From Anaeramoeba flamelloides (lineage: Eukaryota > Metamonada > Anaeramoebidae), in assembly GCA_027625915.1 (NCBI GenBank), contig JANTQA010000016.1:1803001-1867000 (forward strand): a stretch of DNA of 64,000 nucleotides, written 5' to 3'. Below are positions 23,243 through 36,247 of this stretch, piece after piece. The number at the start of each line of letters is the position of its first letter. The stretch's first letter is position 1. A model generated the notes under the pieces. That model was given only the letters and a program-made list of their open reading frames with translations. It had not been told where the DNA came from and searched no databases. The position numbers and the translations under genes were made by a program.

Positions 23243-24144
23243 TTTGAAAAATGAATAAATGAAAAAAAATGATTTTGTTTCAACTTTGAATTTCTCTTCT
23301 TACTTCTTCAATAAGCCCGAGAAAGTTTTTCCTATTTTTTCAAACCATATTTTTTCTTATTTTAAGTGATAGAGTGATCTCATATTGGTTTAAAGTATTG
23401 TTTATATTGAAGTTAACCAATTCAAAAATTAGTTGTTTTAAACACTTTCCACAAGTATTACAGTGTTTTTGAATTGATAAATGAGAGTAAGATCTTGTTG
23501 AAATTGGTAGTGTTCGATGAATGAAGAAGTGTGTTTATTTTTGGTACGATTTTAATATTTGATGAAGAAAATTAATTTATTTTTTTTGATTCGACACTTT
23601 GAAAAGAATGAGTAGAAATTTGATTTTTGTGAAGAATATTTTGTACATATAAGAATAGAGCCAACCATACAAACACTTTCAGTGCTTTTTCGAACTTTCA
23701 AAATCACCATTCTTCAAGATTTCAGTCTCTGATATTCTTTCATATTTTTTTCAAAACTCAAATACTCTAGACAAACTTTCTAAAAGTCAAAAAAATGATA
23801 AAAAAAAATATTTAACAAAAGATTTAATTGAAATTTTTTTTAAATAAAATTATCCAAAACAAAAATATTATGTTTACTTTCAATAACCTGAAACTCTTTT
23901 TAGGATTACCAAAAGTGGAAAGTTGTCAAAAATTAAGTATTTAAAAGTTTCAAAGGGAAAAACTTTTTAAATTGAAATCTTTTTTTATTTTAATCTTTTA
24001 TTTTATTTCTAAATTTGAAATAATTTCAAAAAACAAAATTTTTCCATGTCAAAGAAAGAGGATCCAATTTTTTTGTTATATATTGAATTGTTAAAAATAT
24101 ACAGTTTTTATTTATTTCAATTATTTCCAGACTAATTTTCTTTC
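23243..24144. other. Upstream region of the SAPS gene
   Basis: About 0.9 kb 5' of the SAPS start with slightly higher GC than average, so promoter and 5' UTR are likely here. No motif is distinctive enough to name. An in-frame stop just upstream of the ATG supports the chosen start. Confidence 0.4.
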
Positions 24145-24560
24145 TATGGAAAAAGAGTTACATTGTAAAAAAATCAAGTGATTACTTACCAATACTTGAA
24201 ATTTTGAAAAACAAAAGCCGGGTAACTTGAATTAAAACAGAAAAAAAAAAAAGATTTTGAATTTAAAAAAAAAAAAGAAAAAACTGCAATTAAACAACCA
24301 CCCCCATAATGATTATTCCTGATCTACTATCAAACTAGTTCAAATAAACTAAAAACATCTTGAGTAATATTTTAAGTTTTCTTAAATAAAGATAGCAATA
24401 TTTTTTGATTTTTTATTTTTTTTATTGTAGCAATTGCTTCACAATATGTAGTTTTGAGTTTTTTTTTTTTTTCTTTATTTAATTTTTGTCTTTGCCTTTT
24501 CAACCTTAAAAATAAATATTCATTTTTTCTTTTAGTTTTCTCTTTTTATCTTTTCCAATT
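24145..24560. mobile_element. Element N, copy 2
   Basis: Aligns with 17340-17760: AAAGAGTTAC, AAATCAAGTGATTAC, GGGTAACTTGAATT, AAACAACCACC, a T tract, then TTTTGTCTTTGCCTTTTCAACC. It is the only other copy and helps define the insertion in M1 copy c. No coding frame. Confidence 0.5.
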
Positions 24561-25331
24561 ATTCAAAGAAAAACTACCCTTTAGTTTAACATAATTCTAA
24601 AATTTGTATAAACATAACAATCACTAAATAAAGTTTTGAACTTCTGATAAACAGGGGTGCCCTATCTTCTGAGTTTATATATCTTCTATTTATTGAACAT
24701 TAAAAAACTCTAAAAAATTGATTTTTAAGACAAATGAAATATCTTTTAGTTGATTGCCCCCCCCTAAAGATGAAAAAAATCAAATTACACATTTTCCCGG
24801 AATTTCATTTTATTCAAAAGGTGCAAATTTTTATTCTAAATATCAATTATTTTTGATAATTTACCTTTGAAGAACATTTTAGAAATAAGTAAACCCTATT
24901 TCATTCAAAGGTGACTAGCCAAAAATGAAAAATTCAATTTATTTTTAAGGGTCAACCAAACTTAGATTGTTTAGAAATAAGTGAAATAATAAACATCGGG
25001 TTCGGGTTTATATTCATAAAAGAAATAAATGAACCAACCAGAATTTTCAAAAAAATAATTAAAAAAAATTTTGGTACCCTTTCATTGGAATTTCTTGTGC
25101 AAAATTCTCAATTTCTTTAGAAGATTAAAATTCTGGACAATAGGAATTTTGAATTGTAACTGTAAAAATTATAAAATAAATACAAAGTCTCACTTTTCTT
25201 AATGTCAATTTGGAGTTTCAAACATTTTTTTTTTTAAATTTAATTTTTAAAAAAAAATATAAAATAAAAGAAGAAAAAAATAATATAAATTAAAAAAAAA
25301 AATCATTTAAAATATTCGACAGTTTTTCACA
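24561..25331. other. Intergenic, unclassified
   Basis: No gene seen. There is a run of eight C at about 24757 and GGGTGCC/GGTACCC-like motifs (24655, 25073) that resemble ones at 28385-28450, possibly remains of another element. Confidence 0.35.
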
Positions 25332-25531
25332 TACTGTCAGTTCCACTTTTAAGGCACAAACTTTCAACGAAATTTAAGGCACAATAAAAATCTTAATTTA
25401 ATGTACAAAATTCAAATTCTAGTAAAATTAATTGTAAAAAAAAAAATTAAAAATTTTGTGCCTTAATTTGAGTTTTTATTGTTCCTTAAATTTCGTTGAA
25501 AGTTTGTGTATTAAAAGTGGAACTAACTGTA
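25332..25531. mobile_element. P-family hairpin MITE, copy 1 (200 bp)
   Basis: Almost the whole element is an inverted repeat with arms near 85-90 nt. The tip is CTGTCAGTTCCACTTTTAAG next to TA, inverse at the other end. Other copies are at 34211 and 57543, with a decayed one at 48990. TA flanks and a CAGT-type tip suggest Tc1/mariner mobilisation. The transcript would form a long hairpin. Confidence 0.85.
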
Positions 25532-26536
25532 TAGAAAAAATCAATTAACAAAAGAAAGTTTAAAAACAATACCTAATTTCAAAAAATTCCTATTTTGTAA
25601 AAAAAAATACAATTGTTTCATGTTCTATATTTTCTATTTCCAAAGTATAAATTTCTTTATATGTAAAACGAATAGCTTCCTTTCTGTTTTTAATCAATTG
25701 AATTCATTTTTAATTTAATTTTGAGTTTTTTTGATACTCTCTAAATTGAACAGAGTAAGGATTTTGTAATATTCTTGGGATTAAAAAAAAACTCTTTTGA
25801 GAAATGAAAAAGATAAAAAAAAAACTTTGAGATCCCAAAAAGTACATAAGACTCGACACATGAAAAAGAACACTGTTGTTGACAAAATTATAATTGACAA
25901 CAGTTAGTATTTGACATCGAGTGTAACTCTATAGCTCTTTTATCTAAAAATGTCCTTTTTTTTTATTGTTGATTTTTTAAGATCACTCATAAATCACAGT
26001 ATTATTTCTTTTTCAATTGGTATAGAATATTTAACAAAATTACTAAAAAGTATTTTTCCATTTTAAAAAAATATTTATCATAGTATGACTAGCCCCTTAA
26101 ATAGATTCTATAAAAACAACTATTATTTTTAATCTTCCATTTGGTCTTAAATACTTTTTTTATTCTTTAGAATTGATCTAACTTCATTTTTTCGGGTTCT
26201 AATGATATTTTTAACTGTATATTTGTTTCACTTTTTTTTGCACCACTAATCAACAAAAACAAAAAAAAAAAAAAAAACAATTGATTATATAAAAAAAAGC
26301 TCGTACAAAAGAAAACAAAAATCAGTTAATTCTTTAAAATAATTGGGTATTTTTTTAAATAAGTTTTAACACATTTAATAAAATATATTAAAAGAAAAAG
26401 GGGAAAGAATTAGAAAATAAAAAAATATTGAATAGATAAAGATAGATAGATAAATAACCCTAAAATATTTTAGCATTATTTGACATATTTCAAAAATAGG
26501 GAGCCGATTTTAGATATAAATCAAATTTTCATATTT
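25532..26536. other. Intergenic between P element and phosphotransferase gene
   Basis: No gene or clear repeat recognised. It should include the 3' UTR of the phosphotransferase gene, which ends at 26537. Confidence 0.4.
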
Positions 26537-29500
26537 CTACTTTGATAATTTTTTCATCATTTTTGTGTTATTTGTATTTTTATTTGTTAATATTGGTATA
26601 CCTAGATAGGAGCTTAATTGGAATGTAACAGATAATCCTAGATGCAAAAAAGATAGCAATCCGTATATAAACCAAATTAATAAAAATAAGTATTCGGAGA
26701 GATAATCCTTGCCAAACAGTACATATAATGGTAAAGGGATAAAAAGTGCCCACATTCTTTTTGCATAAAACCACATTTCGTGGTTAGACGATACATGCGC
26801 TAAGGTTACACGGAACTAATGTATTGTAAAATAAATTTATTAAAAATCAAAGAACTCAAACAATCAAAATAAAAATAAACTAAAAAAATTTTTGAAAAAA
26901 ACGTACATTAATATTAGCAAATATTACCCCAATAACAGATATTATCATTCTCAACTGGCGATTTGGTAAGTCTAGATCAGAAATATACCAAATAAAAATT
27001 ATGGTTATGGGTAATAAACATGGCAGTATACTTTTTATGTTATTGTTTCTTGAATTTTTTTTAAAATTGTCACCTTTTATTCCAGCTAATAATCCTTGGA
27101 TAAATGTTAGTATTGAGGAAGCAAATACAGTAACATTGAAAATTGTTATTAAAGAAATTTTTAAAATCTTATATTTCCAAAAGTCTGGATCTTTTTATTG
27201 TTATTTTTTTTTTTGTTATTGTATTTATATTTAGAAAATTTTGTTCAAAAATAAAATATTTACAACTTTTGAATATTTGGATGTTCAAAAAATAAAAACA
27301 ATAAAAAACAATAAAAAATATCATAATATTGCATTAAAACATTGTTTTTTGTTCTGTGAATATAACTATAAATATTCATGACTTTTTTTTAGAATTTGCG
27401 AAATAGAGAAAAAAAATATTTACTAAATCCTGTTATCAAAAAACAAATTGTTGTGAAGATTAAACCTTCATCGGGGACATTTATTATTCCTAAATGAAAA
27501 AAATCAGTCATCATCCTTCCAGATATAAAAAAATTAGAGAATATTTTTGTAAAAGTAATTATTTAGTTATTAATTTAAAAAATAATTTGAATTTAAGGTA
27601 AAAAAAATAAAATAAAAAAAAAAAAAGAGGGTTAAATTACTCTTCCCATAAAGCAAAATAAAATGAAACCATTCCAAATACATAAGATAAAAATAAGTCA
27701 TGACCTCCTCCCATGCCTATAACCGAATAAAAAGTACAGAAACATAACTATATCAAAAATTACAAATGATTCATTAAATTATTATCTAATATTTTTCTTA
27801 TGGAACAAAAAAAGAAATTAAAAAATCTTATTAAGGGACTAGCCTCTATTAGTTTTTTTGAACAATTTCTAAATAAAGATTCCTAATCTGGATGTAAATT
27901 TAATATTAAAAATAAATAGGGTTTTTCAAATTGAAATAATTGTCAAAAAAATTTCTCAATCTTTATTAAATTTCAGTAAAAAAATTTAATAATGATTTGT
28001 CCCTTAATTAGAAAACTAGATTATATTTAAAAAAAAAAAATGTAATTAATATTGTCTAAACGTATATATAAACACTCTTTGAATCCGGAGTTGTAAATTT
28101 AGTCATTTCAAAATTCTCACATTATCAGATTAAATGCTTTTAACATTAAAGACTTGATAATAAATACCATAATTGTATAAATAATAAATTATAAGATTTT
28201 TTGCACAAAAAAATTTATAATGTAAAAAAAAAAAAATTTATTCTTTTGGTATATTTATTCTATTATTTTTTTTAATAAAACTCAAAGATGAGTAAAATAT
28301 ATATTTTTTAATTTAAACAAATAAGTATTCCAGTAGAAATAAAAATGAAAAAAAGATCATAGAGATCTCAAAATGTTCTAAAGGGTAACACTTTGAACCC
28401 CACTCATTTATTTTCAGAATTGTAATTTTGGATATGGCACCCTTTTATTCAAAATGATAGCTTTTAAATCTTTTTGAGATCTTGATTATTTTTTTTCATT
28501 TTTTAAATGAATTATTTTTATTTAAAAATATTTAAAAATCCTTACTTTGCCAAATTATAGAGGGTTACGAAATAACCAAAAAAAAATTTTAAATTGGTTT
28601 AAATCGATTTTTTACTTAAAGATAACAATTTGTTTTAAATTAAAGAAATATAAAGTATTGAAAATTTAAAATAAATATATATATAGATATTTTTTTTTCT
28701 TAAATATTGATTTTTTGAAATTAAGAATACTTTTAAAACATTTTTTTTTTTAACTTTTTTCGGTAATGAACTTTGAAAGGTTTTTTTTTATTAATTGAAT
28801 TTTCATCAGTCAAATACTCTGTATTTTTTTATCACTTTAATTGGAATTTAATTTTTATAATAGAAATTTTGTGAAACTTTTTTTTGGCAATTATTGTTTA
28901 TGAGATATTATGTATTTTTTTTTTGTTATTTATATTTTTTGAAATATATCCCGATTCAATTTTATTTTTTTGAATTTAATTTTTATGTCCTTTGATCGTG
29001 TGATTTTTTTTTTTTTTTAGTTGTTCTTTCTATTTTAACAAAAAGAAGCACAACTTAATAGTGTTATTATATACGGAAAACAAATCCTCGAATAGACAGA
29101 AAAGTCACCTGAAGTAACATGACACTTAAATGACCATCTTGATGAGAAGGTGGCTAATTGTTAATTGGTCACTTTCTTATAAATTGTTCATAAAAAACAC
29201 ATCCCATAATCTAATAGCATTGTATCTCTTAGAAGTACAAAAATATGTCTTTTTAAAAGCTTTTTTTTTTAATATTAATTTATTTTTATTTTCAAAATTA
29301 CCAATTTAAAAAAAACCAAATGAAAGATCTTAATTTTGCATTTTTGTTGATGTTGAAAATTTCAACAGAAGAATTTAAGAAACCGAACTAAAGAGATACA
29401 CCTTCAACTTCATGAATAATTTTTTTATTCGAAAAGCAATTACAACAAATGTAATTTACGAAATTAACAAAAGGTATAAAACAAAATAATACAGTTTTTT

Positions 29501-30957
29501 GTTTCTCAATGTGAAATTATTTTTTATCATATTTAAACAAACGTTTTGTGGAAATTTCGAGGGATGACAAACTACAATTTTCATTTTTTTCTTTTTGTTT
29601 TAATTTTGTTGGAAATATTCCAGAGACTGTTCAAATAAAAAAAATGAAATTTCAGATTGTTTAAAAGATAAAATAGTTGTTTTCTTTCAGCTTAATTTGT
29701 TAATTATATCCCAATCTATCTTTTTTTTTAAGATAAATACAACAATCTAGGTAAAAATATTGATTAAATTTTCATTTTTAATAGAATTATCATATTCATA
29801 ATCAACATCTTTTAGCAAAAATAGTTTTTAGATTGCTTTGGAAAGCAAAATGAAAATTCTGAACTTTTTATTTTATATCCCATAGTACCATTGTTGGACA
29901 ACCTGAAATAAAAATTTTTATAGCACAATTGGAAAATGACCGTATTCAAATAAGTTGAAACAAAATAGGTGGTTCTTTGAGTTTTAATAACCCCAAAAAA
30001 ACTTTACTTGGAGATCTTTTGAAAAAATTTATAATCATCCGAAATCATGTAAAATGTTGGATTGTAAGAATAATTAGAGAACCTCAAGGATTTTTAGAAT
30101 TATAAAGAACAACTAGAAGTCTTGGTAAACACGAAAATTCTGAAAAAAGTGATCAAAAGAAAAATATTCGAAAAGATCAAATTTTTTCTTGTTAAAAAAT
30201 TTAAATTATTTAAGATCTCGAAAAGGATATTTCGGAAAGATCTTTTTCAAAATTAATTTTTTAACCAACCTAATATAATTTTTATTTGTAAATATTGCTT
30301 TAGTCATCGTAAAAAGTAGAGGATCTGTGAAAAAAAAAAAGAAAAAAAAAATGAATAAATACAGTAGCAGACAAACAATCACATCCATGATCTAGCAATT
30401 GTCCAACCGGACTTTCATTTTTCGTTTTTCTTGCTTGTTTCCCGTCACAATTATCAAGAATTAACCATAAAAAGGTTGTTCCAGCTGAAAGATAAGAAAC
30501 CCATCTTGGAACGAATTCTGTAAATGTTGGGCTATAGGCCCATGTAATAATGAAGCTAATTACAACAAACCCAAACCCCATAAGTGTTAACTGTTGTTAT
30601 AAGAATAGGTTAAGTAGAACTGAAATCTTTGATTTCCTTTTTCTTGTGATTAACAAAATATAAAAATAGAAGTAATCTTACAATATTTGGGCTATAAAAC
30701 AAAAAAGTTTAACAAATATCAGAAATTTCTCTTTATTTTTTTGTGTAAAGTGTTCTTTAAAAGGTACAATTATAAACTTACGCTACCCAACTTGGGATTA
30801 CATTGTCCACAAGAAACCCACATGTGGGTGATATTAGGTATTTATACAAATATGAGTCATCTGATCCATTAAATTTATTCTTTGAAATATTATGAAGATC
30901 TCTTTTGTTCAAGTATTCTGGTTTCAAAAGAAAAGAGATTTTTCCAGTTGAATACAT
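26537..30957 (-). CDS. Choline/ethanolamine phosphotransferase (CDP-alcohol phosphotransferase)
   Basis: Eight exons: 30957-30782, 30691-30682, 30590-30363, 30297-30270, 27716-27641, 27515-27424, 27190-26907 and 26815-26537. All phases match, giving 390 residues, the usual CEPT/EPT length. A TAG lies in frame two codons before the ATG. The enzyme transfers phosphocholine or phosphoethanolamine from its CDP derivative to diacylglycerol in ER/Golgi membranes, the last Kennedy-pathway step. The signature D-G-x2-A-R-x8-G-x3-D-x3-D is intact (D111, G112, A115, R116, G125, D129, D133). Family landmarks also include IPSWVAPNI, FALWEE, a multi-pass hydrophobic body and [12 protein letters not shown]. 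Exon 2 is only 10 nt and supplies PNI of the conserved APNI; exon 4 is 28 nt with an unusual GTTGGT donor and is the least certain. Substrate choice (choline versus ethanolamine) cannot be told. Intron 4 (2.55 kb) is enlarged; the others are 65-233 nt. Confidence 0.92.
28341..28506. repeat. Short foldback in phosphotransferase intron 4
   Basis: Inverted arms of about 40 nt (AATGAAAAAAAGATCATAGA ... and the inverse near 28470-28506) around a loop containing GGGTAACAC and GGCACCC. Likely a small MITE. The remainder of this 2.55-kb intron shows no recognisable element. Confidence 0.45.
30682..30691 (-). other. 10-nt microexon of the phosphotransferase gene
   Basis: CCCAAATATT lies between TTTTATAG and GTAAGATT. 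It completes an alanine codon and codes Pro-Asn-Ile, restoring the APN(I/L) motif between exons 1 and 3. Without it the neighbouring exons are out of phase (2 nt left over against phase 0). Confidence 0.85.
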
Positions 30958-31798
30958 TTTCTATTTTTCAAAAAGGTCAATGAAAAGTAAAGTGAATTTT
31001 AAAAAATAAAAAAATTATCTTATAATGGTTTTTGGTATGTAGTGTTATCATTTCAGTATAAAAATCCTATTTTGAGACCATCAAAAAGAATTTATTATTT
31101 TTGAAAAGTTACTTCATCTTTTGAATTTTCATTTTAATTTGTTTTTTTACACTTTGTCTTTGAAATTTTGAAAATCTTCAATTCGTTTAAATTAAGCACG
31201 TTCAAATTAATTATAATTCTATTTTGAAGATTTGAATTAAAAAATAAAATACTAAAATCAAAAATGTAATTTGTTTTTCAGATTTTATGAAAAAAAATTA
31301 GAATCAAAATCGATTTTAAATTTTGTAAAACAGGACAAAATAACATTTTGTGATAAATTATTAACCTTTTTATATTTTATTTAAAAGGAAATGGAAAAAA
31401 TATAAATTTATCTTCTTTCTATCATGTAGTAACCATGAAAATCATTGTGGTTGTGGTTATATTCTCAATCTAAGCATATTTTATATATCTTGTAAAAAAT
31501 AATTTTTACCAATTTTTATACTCCTTGATACTTCTTTCCATTATAAATTTTGAGATCAAAATTTTTGTTTAAAGAATAATTTTTATTAAATAAACAATTT
31601 TTATTTTTTTGAAAGCATAGATTACAATTGAGGTTGAAAAAAAAAAATTGAGAGGCCTACTTTATTATTATTATAAAGAATAACAAATTGTTTAAAAAAA
31701 TTGTCCTAATAAGATCTAATAAATTAAATTCAAATTAAAAAAAAAATAGGATTAATTTCAATGTAAAGGTTAATTTTTTTTATAGGAAAATAGTGAAA
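30958..31798. other. Divergent intergenic region, phosphotransferase side
   Basis: Start of a 6.1-kb space between two genes transcribed away from each other. The promoter of the phosphotransferase gene should lie here. No specific site recognised. Confidence 0.4.
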
Positions 31799-31945
31799 TA
31801 AACCCCAATTCAAAATTTTTAACACAACAAAATTCAAGTTTTGAAAAACAAAATCTTATTTAATCAATTCTATAAGAAATACCAAATTAGAGCCATTTAC
31901 TAATTGAAATGTTAACAATTGTTTATATATTACAATACCTTACAA

Positions 31946-31978
<33 letters not shown>

Positions 31979-32357
31979 TCAATACAATTAAATCAAGGGT
32001 GTGTTAAAATTTTTGGAGAGAGCAAAACGAATATATATATATTGATAAATTTGTTTAAATTTTATTCGGAATATTGATCGTTCAAATGATTAGAGAATAT
32101 CAACTAATTTTAATTGAGTTCTTCTATTTTGATGCAACTCAACTTTAAATTAATATCAATTGTTGAAAAAAAATTTGATCAGCTGAAATAAGTTACCTAA
32201 TTCTAAAAATTAAATGAAAACAAAAAAATACAAGATTAAAAAATGATTTTCATATTTTACAAAAAAACTAAATTATTTTCAATTTGAATGGAATTGTATT
32301 ATTGTGGTTTTTTGGATAATTTTAACAGTGTGGGAAATTTTAAATTGTAGTTTATTA
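31799..32357. mobile_element. M1 element, copy d
   Basis: TAAACCCCAATTCAAAATTT at the left and the inverse ending TTGTAGTTTA at the right. The internal motif, inverted, GTGTGTTAAAATTTTTGG at 31999-32016 has the same TAACAC core as the left TIR. Contains a (TA)n tract at 31951-31975. Non-coding. Confidence 0.7.
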
Positions 32358-33999
32358 TATAAAAAAATTCTTACAATAGATCGGCATTCCCATCTAAATT
32401 TAAGGATTATTAATTTCATTTACAAACAATAGGGTAAATTATCGCATTATCAGCATTATACACAATTTCAACCTTTATTAGATTGTAACTAATATTCAAT
32501 TTTAATAGTCCATGAATTTCCTTTTAAAATCTATAAACAGCAAGTAATTACAGTGATTATTTTTTATAGTTTTTAAAGTTATTTTACAAGTTTTGTATTT
32601 TATAAAATGTGTACTGGTATTTGTAAATCCCCATAAGTCTCTTTATTTTTTAAAATTATTCAATCAAAAAAAATTTATTTAGACAATTTTTTTTTTGTGT
32701 TTTGGTTTTTTTGGCTTTGAAATTAGTATTTTTTTGTCCATTTTCTTCAGAATGAAAATTATTTTAGAAAAGTAATAGAAAAATAACACTATAAATTAAC
32801 AGCTTTCAGGGAGGGAAAGTAGTCCTTAAATTAATTAGAGTGGATATATACAGCTGTTTTAAATAAATGTGTAATGAAAGTTTTTTTATAATGTCTTCTA
32901 ATAACTGGTTAAATAAGTGAATTAGATAGTATAAAGATGCCTGTCATCAAATTTAAGTCCACACTTTCTAAAAACAAAAATATCTCAAAATTTTTCATTT
33001 TTAAATAATTTTTATGAGATTTTACATTTTACAGTTTCCTTTTCTATTTATTAGTATTTAAAAAAAAAAAATTTTTAAAAAAATTTGTTTTTAAAATTCC
33101 TTTTTGAAATAATATTTATCGAAAAAATCAAAACATAGAATTTGTAAAATATTTGAAAATATTGGATTATTTTTTTTATTTTTAACAGTTAAAGGGTATT
33201 TTAGTGAGTCCACAAAAATGACTCAACTCAAACTAACAAAATTTAACATAACTTCAAAAATTTGTTATGATTTTTACCATTTAATCAAAAATAAATAATT
33301 TTAAAATTTAAACAACGTCCAATTACAATATAATATTGATTAATATAGTATTTAAAAATTACCTAATTCCCTTAACAAATCTAAATTATTTGAATTTAAT
33401 CAAAATTTGAATAAATTTTCATTTTTGTAAATTACTGAAGAAATATAAACTAATTTCTACCTTAAAATTTTTATAAACAAATGTTCTTTCAGATTAATAA
33501 AACCCAATATCAAGTTAAGAAGAAGTAATTGTATTAATTTTACTAGATAAGGCCAATTATTAAAAAATATTTTAATTTATTTTTCTCAATCATTTTTTTT
33601 TTTTTTTTTTATTTTCATGTCTTTAATTGGTCATGTTGTTTTAAAAAATTTTTCATAAAATAATTAGTTAAAAAAGATCTCTTATTAACTAATCAGTATT
33701 TATTTTAGTGAATTTATCAAAAAGTCGTCAATTCACAAATATTTATTTCTTTTTTTTTTTTTAAGATATTTCACAATTGAAGTTGGAAAATGCAAATTTT
33801 CAGGTTTTATTAATATTTTTTTCCAATTTAATAGTAGAAAATTCTAATATTTTTTTTTCACAATTAAGGTGTTAGGATCATATCTTTTAAAAGTTTTTAA
33901 ACTCTAATAAATATCTTTTAAACATGTAGTCAATAGCTAAGCTATTGGAGTATTATTTATTGATATAAATCAAAAAAAAAAAAAAAAATATGATTTTCC
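32358..33999. other. Intergenic, nothing recognised
   Basis: 1.6 kb of AT-rich sequence without gene, RNA or repeat that I can support. Confidence 0.45.
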
Positions 34000-34170
34000 G
34001 TTAGTTTTTCTTGAGTTTTTATGATATTTGTAAAATCTACTGATTTTCGTTAGGTTTTTTAGATTTTTCTATATATTTGGAAAATCAATAGATTTTCGTT
34101 AATTTTTTTTTACTTTTTGAAATAAACAGAAAATTTCAAGAAACCTAGGCGCCCAACAGACACTTTTATT
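34000..34170. repeat. T-type tandem repeat, copy
   Basis: Short array of the TTAGGTTTTTT...GAAAATCAATAGATTTTCG unit seen at 21035-21375, ending in an inverted piece. Another scrap lies at 34450-34530 followed by LINE-tail-like sequence (CTACGGAAGTTGACGACTCT at 34613). Confidence 0.55.
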
Positions 34171-34210
34171 GAGGTTATTTATAATTTAAAAGAATAGATT
34201 AAAATCTATG

Positions 34211-34407
34211 CAGTCAGTTTCACTTTTAAGGCACAAACTTACAACACAATTTAAGGCACAAAAAAAATCTCAAATTACAGCACAAAATTCAAATTCTAGT
34301 AAAAATAAATTGTAAAAAAAAAATTCCAAATTTTGTGCCGTAATTAGAGATTTTTTTGTTCCTTAAATTTAGTTGAAAGTTTGTGCCTTAAAAGTGAAAC
34401 TGACTGT
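34211..34407. mobile_element. P-family hairpin MITE, copy 2
   Basis: CAGTCAGTTTCACTTTTAAG at the left, inverse CTTAAAAGTGAAACTGACTG at the right, followed by TA. It is about 197 bp with the same A-rich loop as copy 1. The two arms share the same GTTTC change relative to GTTCC, so the arms vary together. Confidence 0.85.
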
Positions 34408-35096
34408 ATAATTTGATTCTATTCATTTGAATTTTGAAAAAATACTGTTATTTTTTCTTGGGTTTTTTGTTTATTGGGAAAAACAATAGATTTATTAAAT
34501 AAAACACAAAACTTCAAGAAAACCCATGTTATGATTATTATAATTTTAGAGATTAAAAGAAAATTTCAAAATTGTTCTTTTTATTTCTGAAATTAAAAAA
34601 GACCTAGTTATTCTACGGAAGTTGACGACTCTCAATCGAAATTCTAATTTTTTTTTTCCAGAATTTGAAAGAATACATTAAAATCCACGATTTTAGTAAA
34701 TAACATTGAATACAAGAAAATCTATTACCTTGAATATTTATAATCTATATATATATATATTTTTTTTCATTGTTTTTGTTATATCAGATTAATAACACAT
34801 TTTCAAAACTATTAGTTATTATTGTTCAAATTAAATATATCTAACTTGAATTAAAATAAAATTCATTGTCAATTTGTTTATTTGGTATTTTTTATCCTAA
34901 AAATAGCTTTTTTTTTCATGAATATAGACTTCTAAAAAAAGTTGTATAACGAAAAACAATGAATGTAATAGACACAAGAATTTTAAGTTACGTAATTTTG
35001 ATTATATTCTAAAATAACTTTCTAATTAATGATGAAAGGTTAATGAACATGTTAGTTCGGTCAAACTTCAAATTTTTAATTTTATTTTTTTGACTA

Positions 35097-35550
35097 GTTA
35101 TCTTATAATTTATAATACAAGGATAGATGTACAAAAATGATTTCTGAATTTTTCAATTTTTTTTGATAAAAATGTGATTTTTTCATTAACTGGCATACTT
35201 TTCTGGTATGCTCTCAGTGGTCAGGAAACTTTCCTGTAAATATGGTGTTTTAAATTCCAACAAATTATTATATTAAAAAAACTATTGGAGATATTTGTGT
35301 TTGTTTGAATTTGAAACTATTATTTTCGATTTTCTCTTAAAGTTTCAACTCCAAATCACTTCACTTCTATTTTAAATGTAATATATGGTTACTTAAGACA
35401 TGAAATATATAGTCATATTTACTGGCCACTGAGGTTATACCCGAAAAGTATGTCAGTTAATGAAAAAATCACAATTTTATCAAAAAAACATGAAAAATTC
35501 AGAAATCATTTTCGTGCATCTATCCTAGTATTATAAATTATAAGATATTA
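35097..35550. mobile_element. Foldback element with 110-bp inverted arms
   Basis: The left arm (35097-35207) and right arm (35440-35550) are inverse copies: ATCTTATAATTTATAATAC, AAATGATTTCTGAATTTTTC and ATTAACTGGCATACTTTTC pair with the right side. The unpaired centre is about 215 bp. Arms differ by a few changes and small indels. A single copy in the window; no coding capacity. Confidence 0.7.
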
Positions 35551-36247
35551 GGATTAAGAAGTGCTTTGAATAATTCAGTTTAAAATAAATCATGGCACTC
35601 AAAAATGGTAAAAGTTACTTACTCCCTTAAGGGGGTAGCCACGGTAAAGGAAAAATTTTCACTTTTTTACAATTTAGAAGAGGATCAGAAAATAACATTT
35701 TTTACTTTGTTGGTACCTCATTGATTTTTGTGATTTAAAGTACTTCATTTATTAGATTTTTTAAATTTTTTTTTTCATGGTCTCAAAGAAATTGCCACAA
35801 TAGAATGTTGGGTTGAATTGCTTAAAATGGTGTTTCAAATATTGAATGACTTATCTTTCATCCTTATCTAAACATTCAAATGTAGCATTTAATTTTTTCA
35901 TTTATTATTTTTTCATCATTTTTGAATTTTTTAAATCCTATGACAACAAAAACAATTAGAACTATTTTTGTATTAGTGACATTTGGGATTAATGGATTTT
36001 GTTTAAAATGAACAGAAAGATTACAATCTGGAGAATCACAAAAGGAAACATGAATAGGGCTTAAATAGCTAGAAGGATTCCAAAAAATAATAATTATCCC
36101 AAAACCATTACTTGTTAGGATTTTAAATAGTTGGATTTGGTGGAATTGGAGAAGTGAATATGATTATATTTTATCAAATTTTAAACGAAAAAATATTTAT
36201 AAGTTTTATTCTTAGAATCTAAAATTATCTACTCTCCAAAAAAAAAA
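35551..36247. other. Intergenic, possible old element
   Basis: Contains GGGGGTAGCCACGGTAAAGG near 35633 and mixed sequence, but no frame or repeat partner that I can support. Confidence 0.3.
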
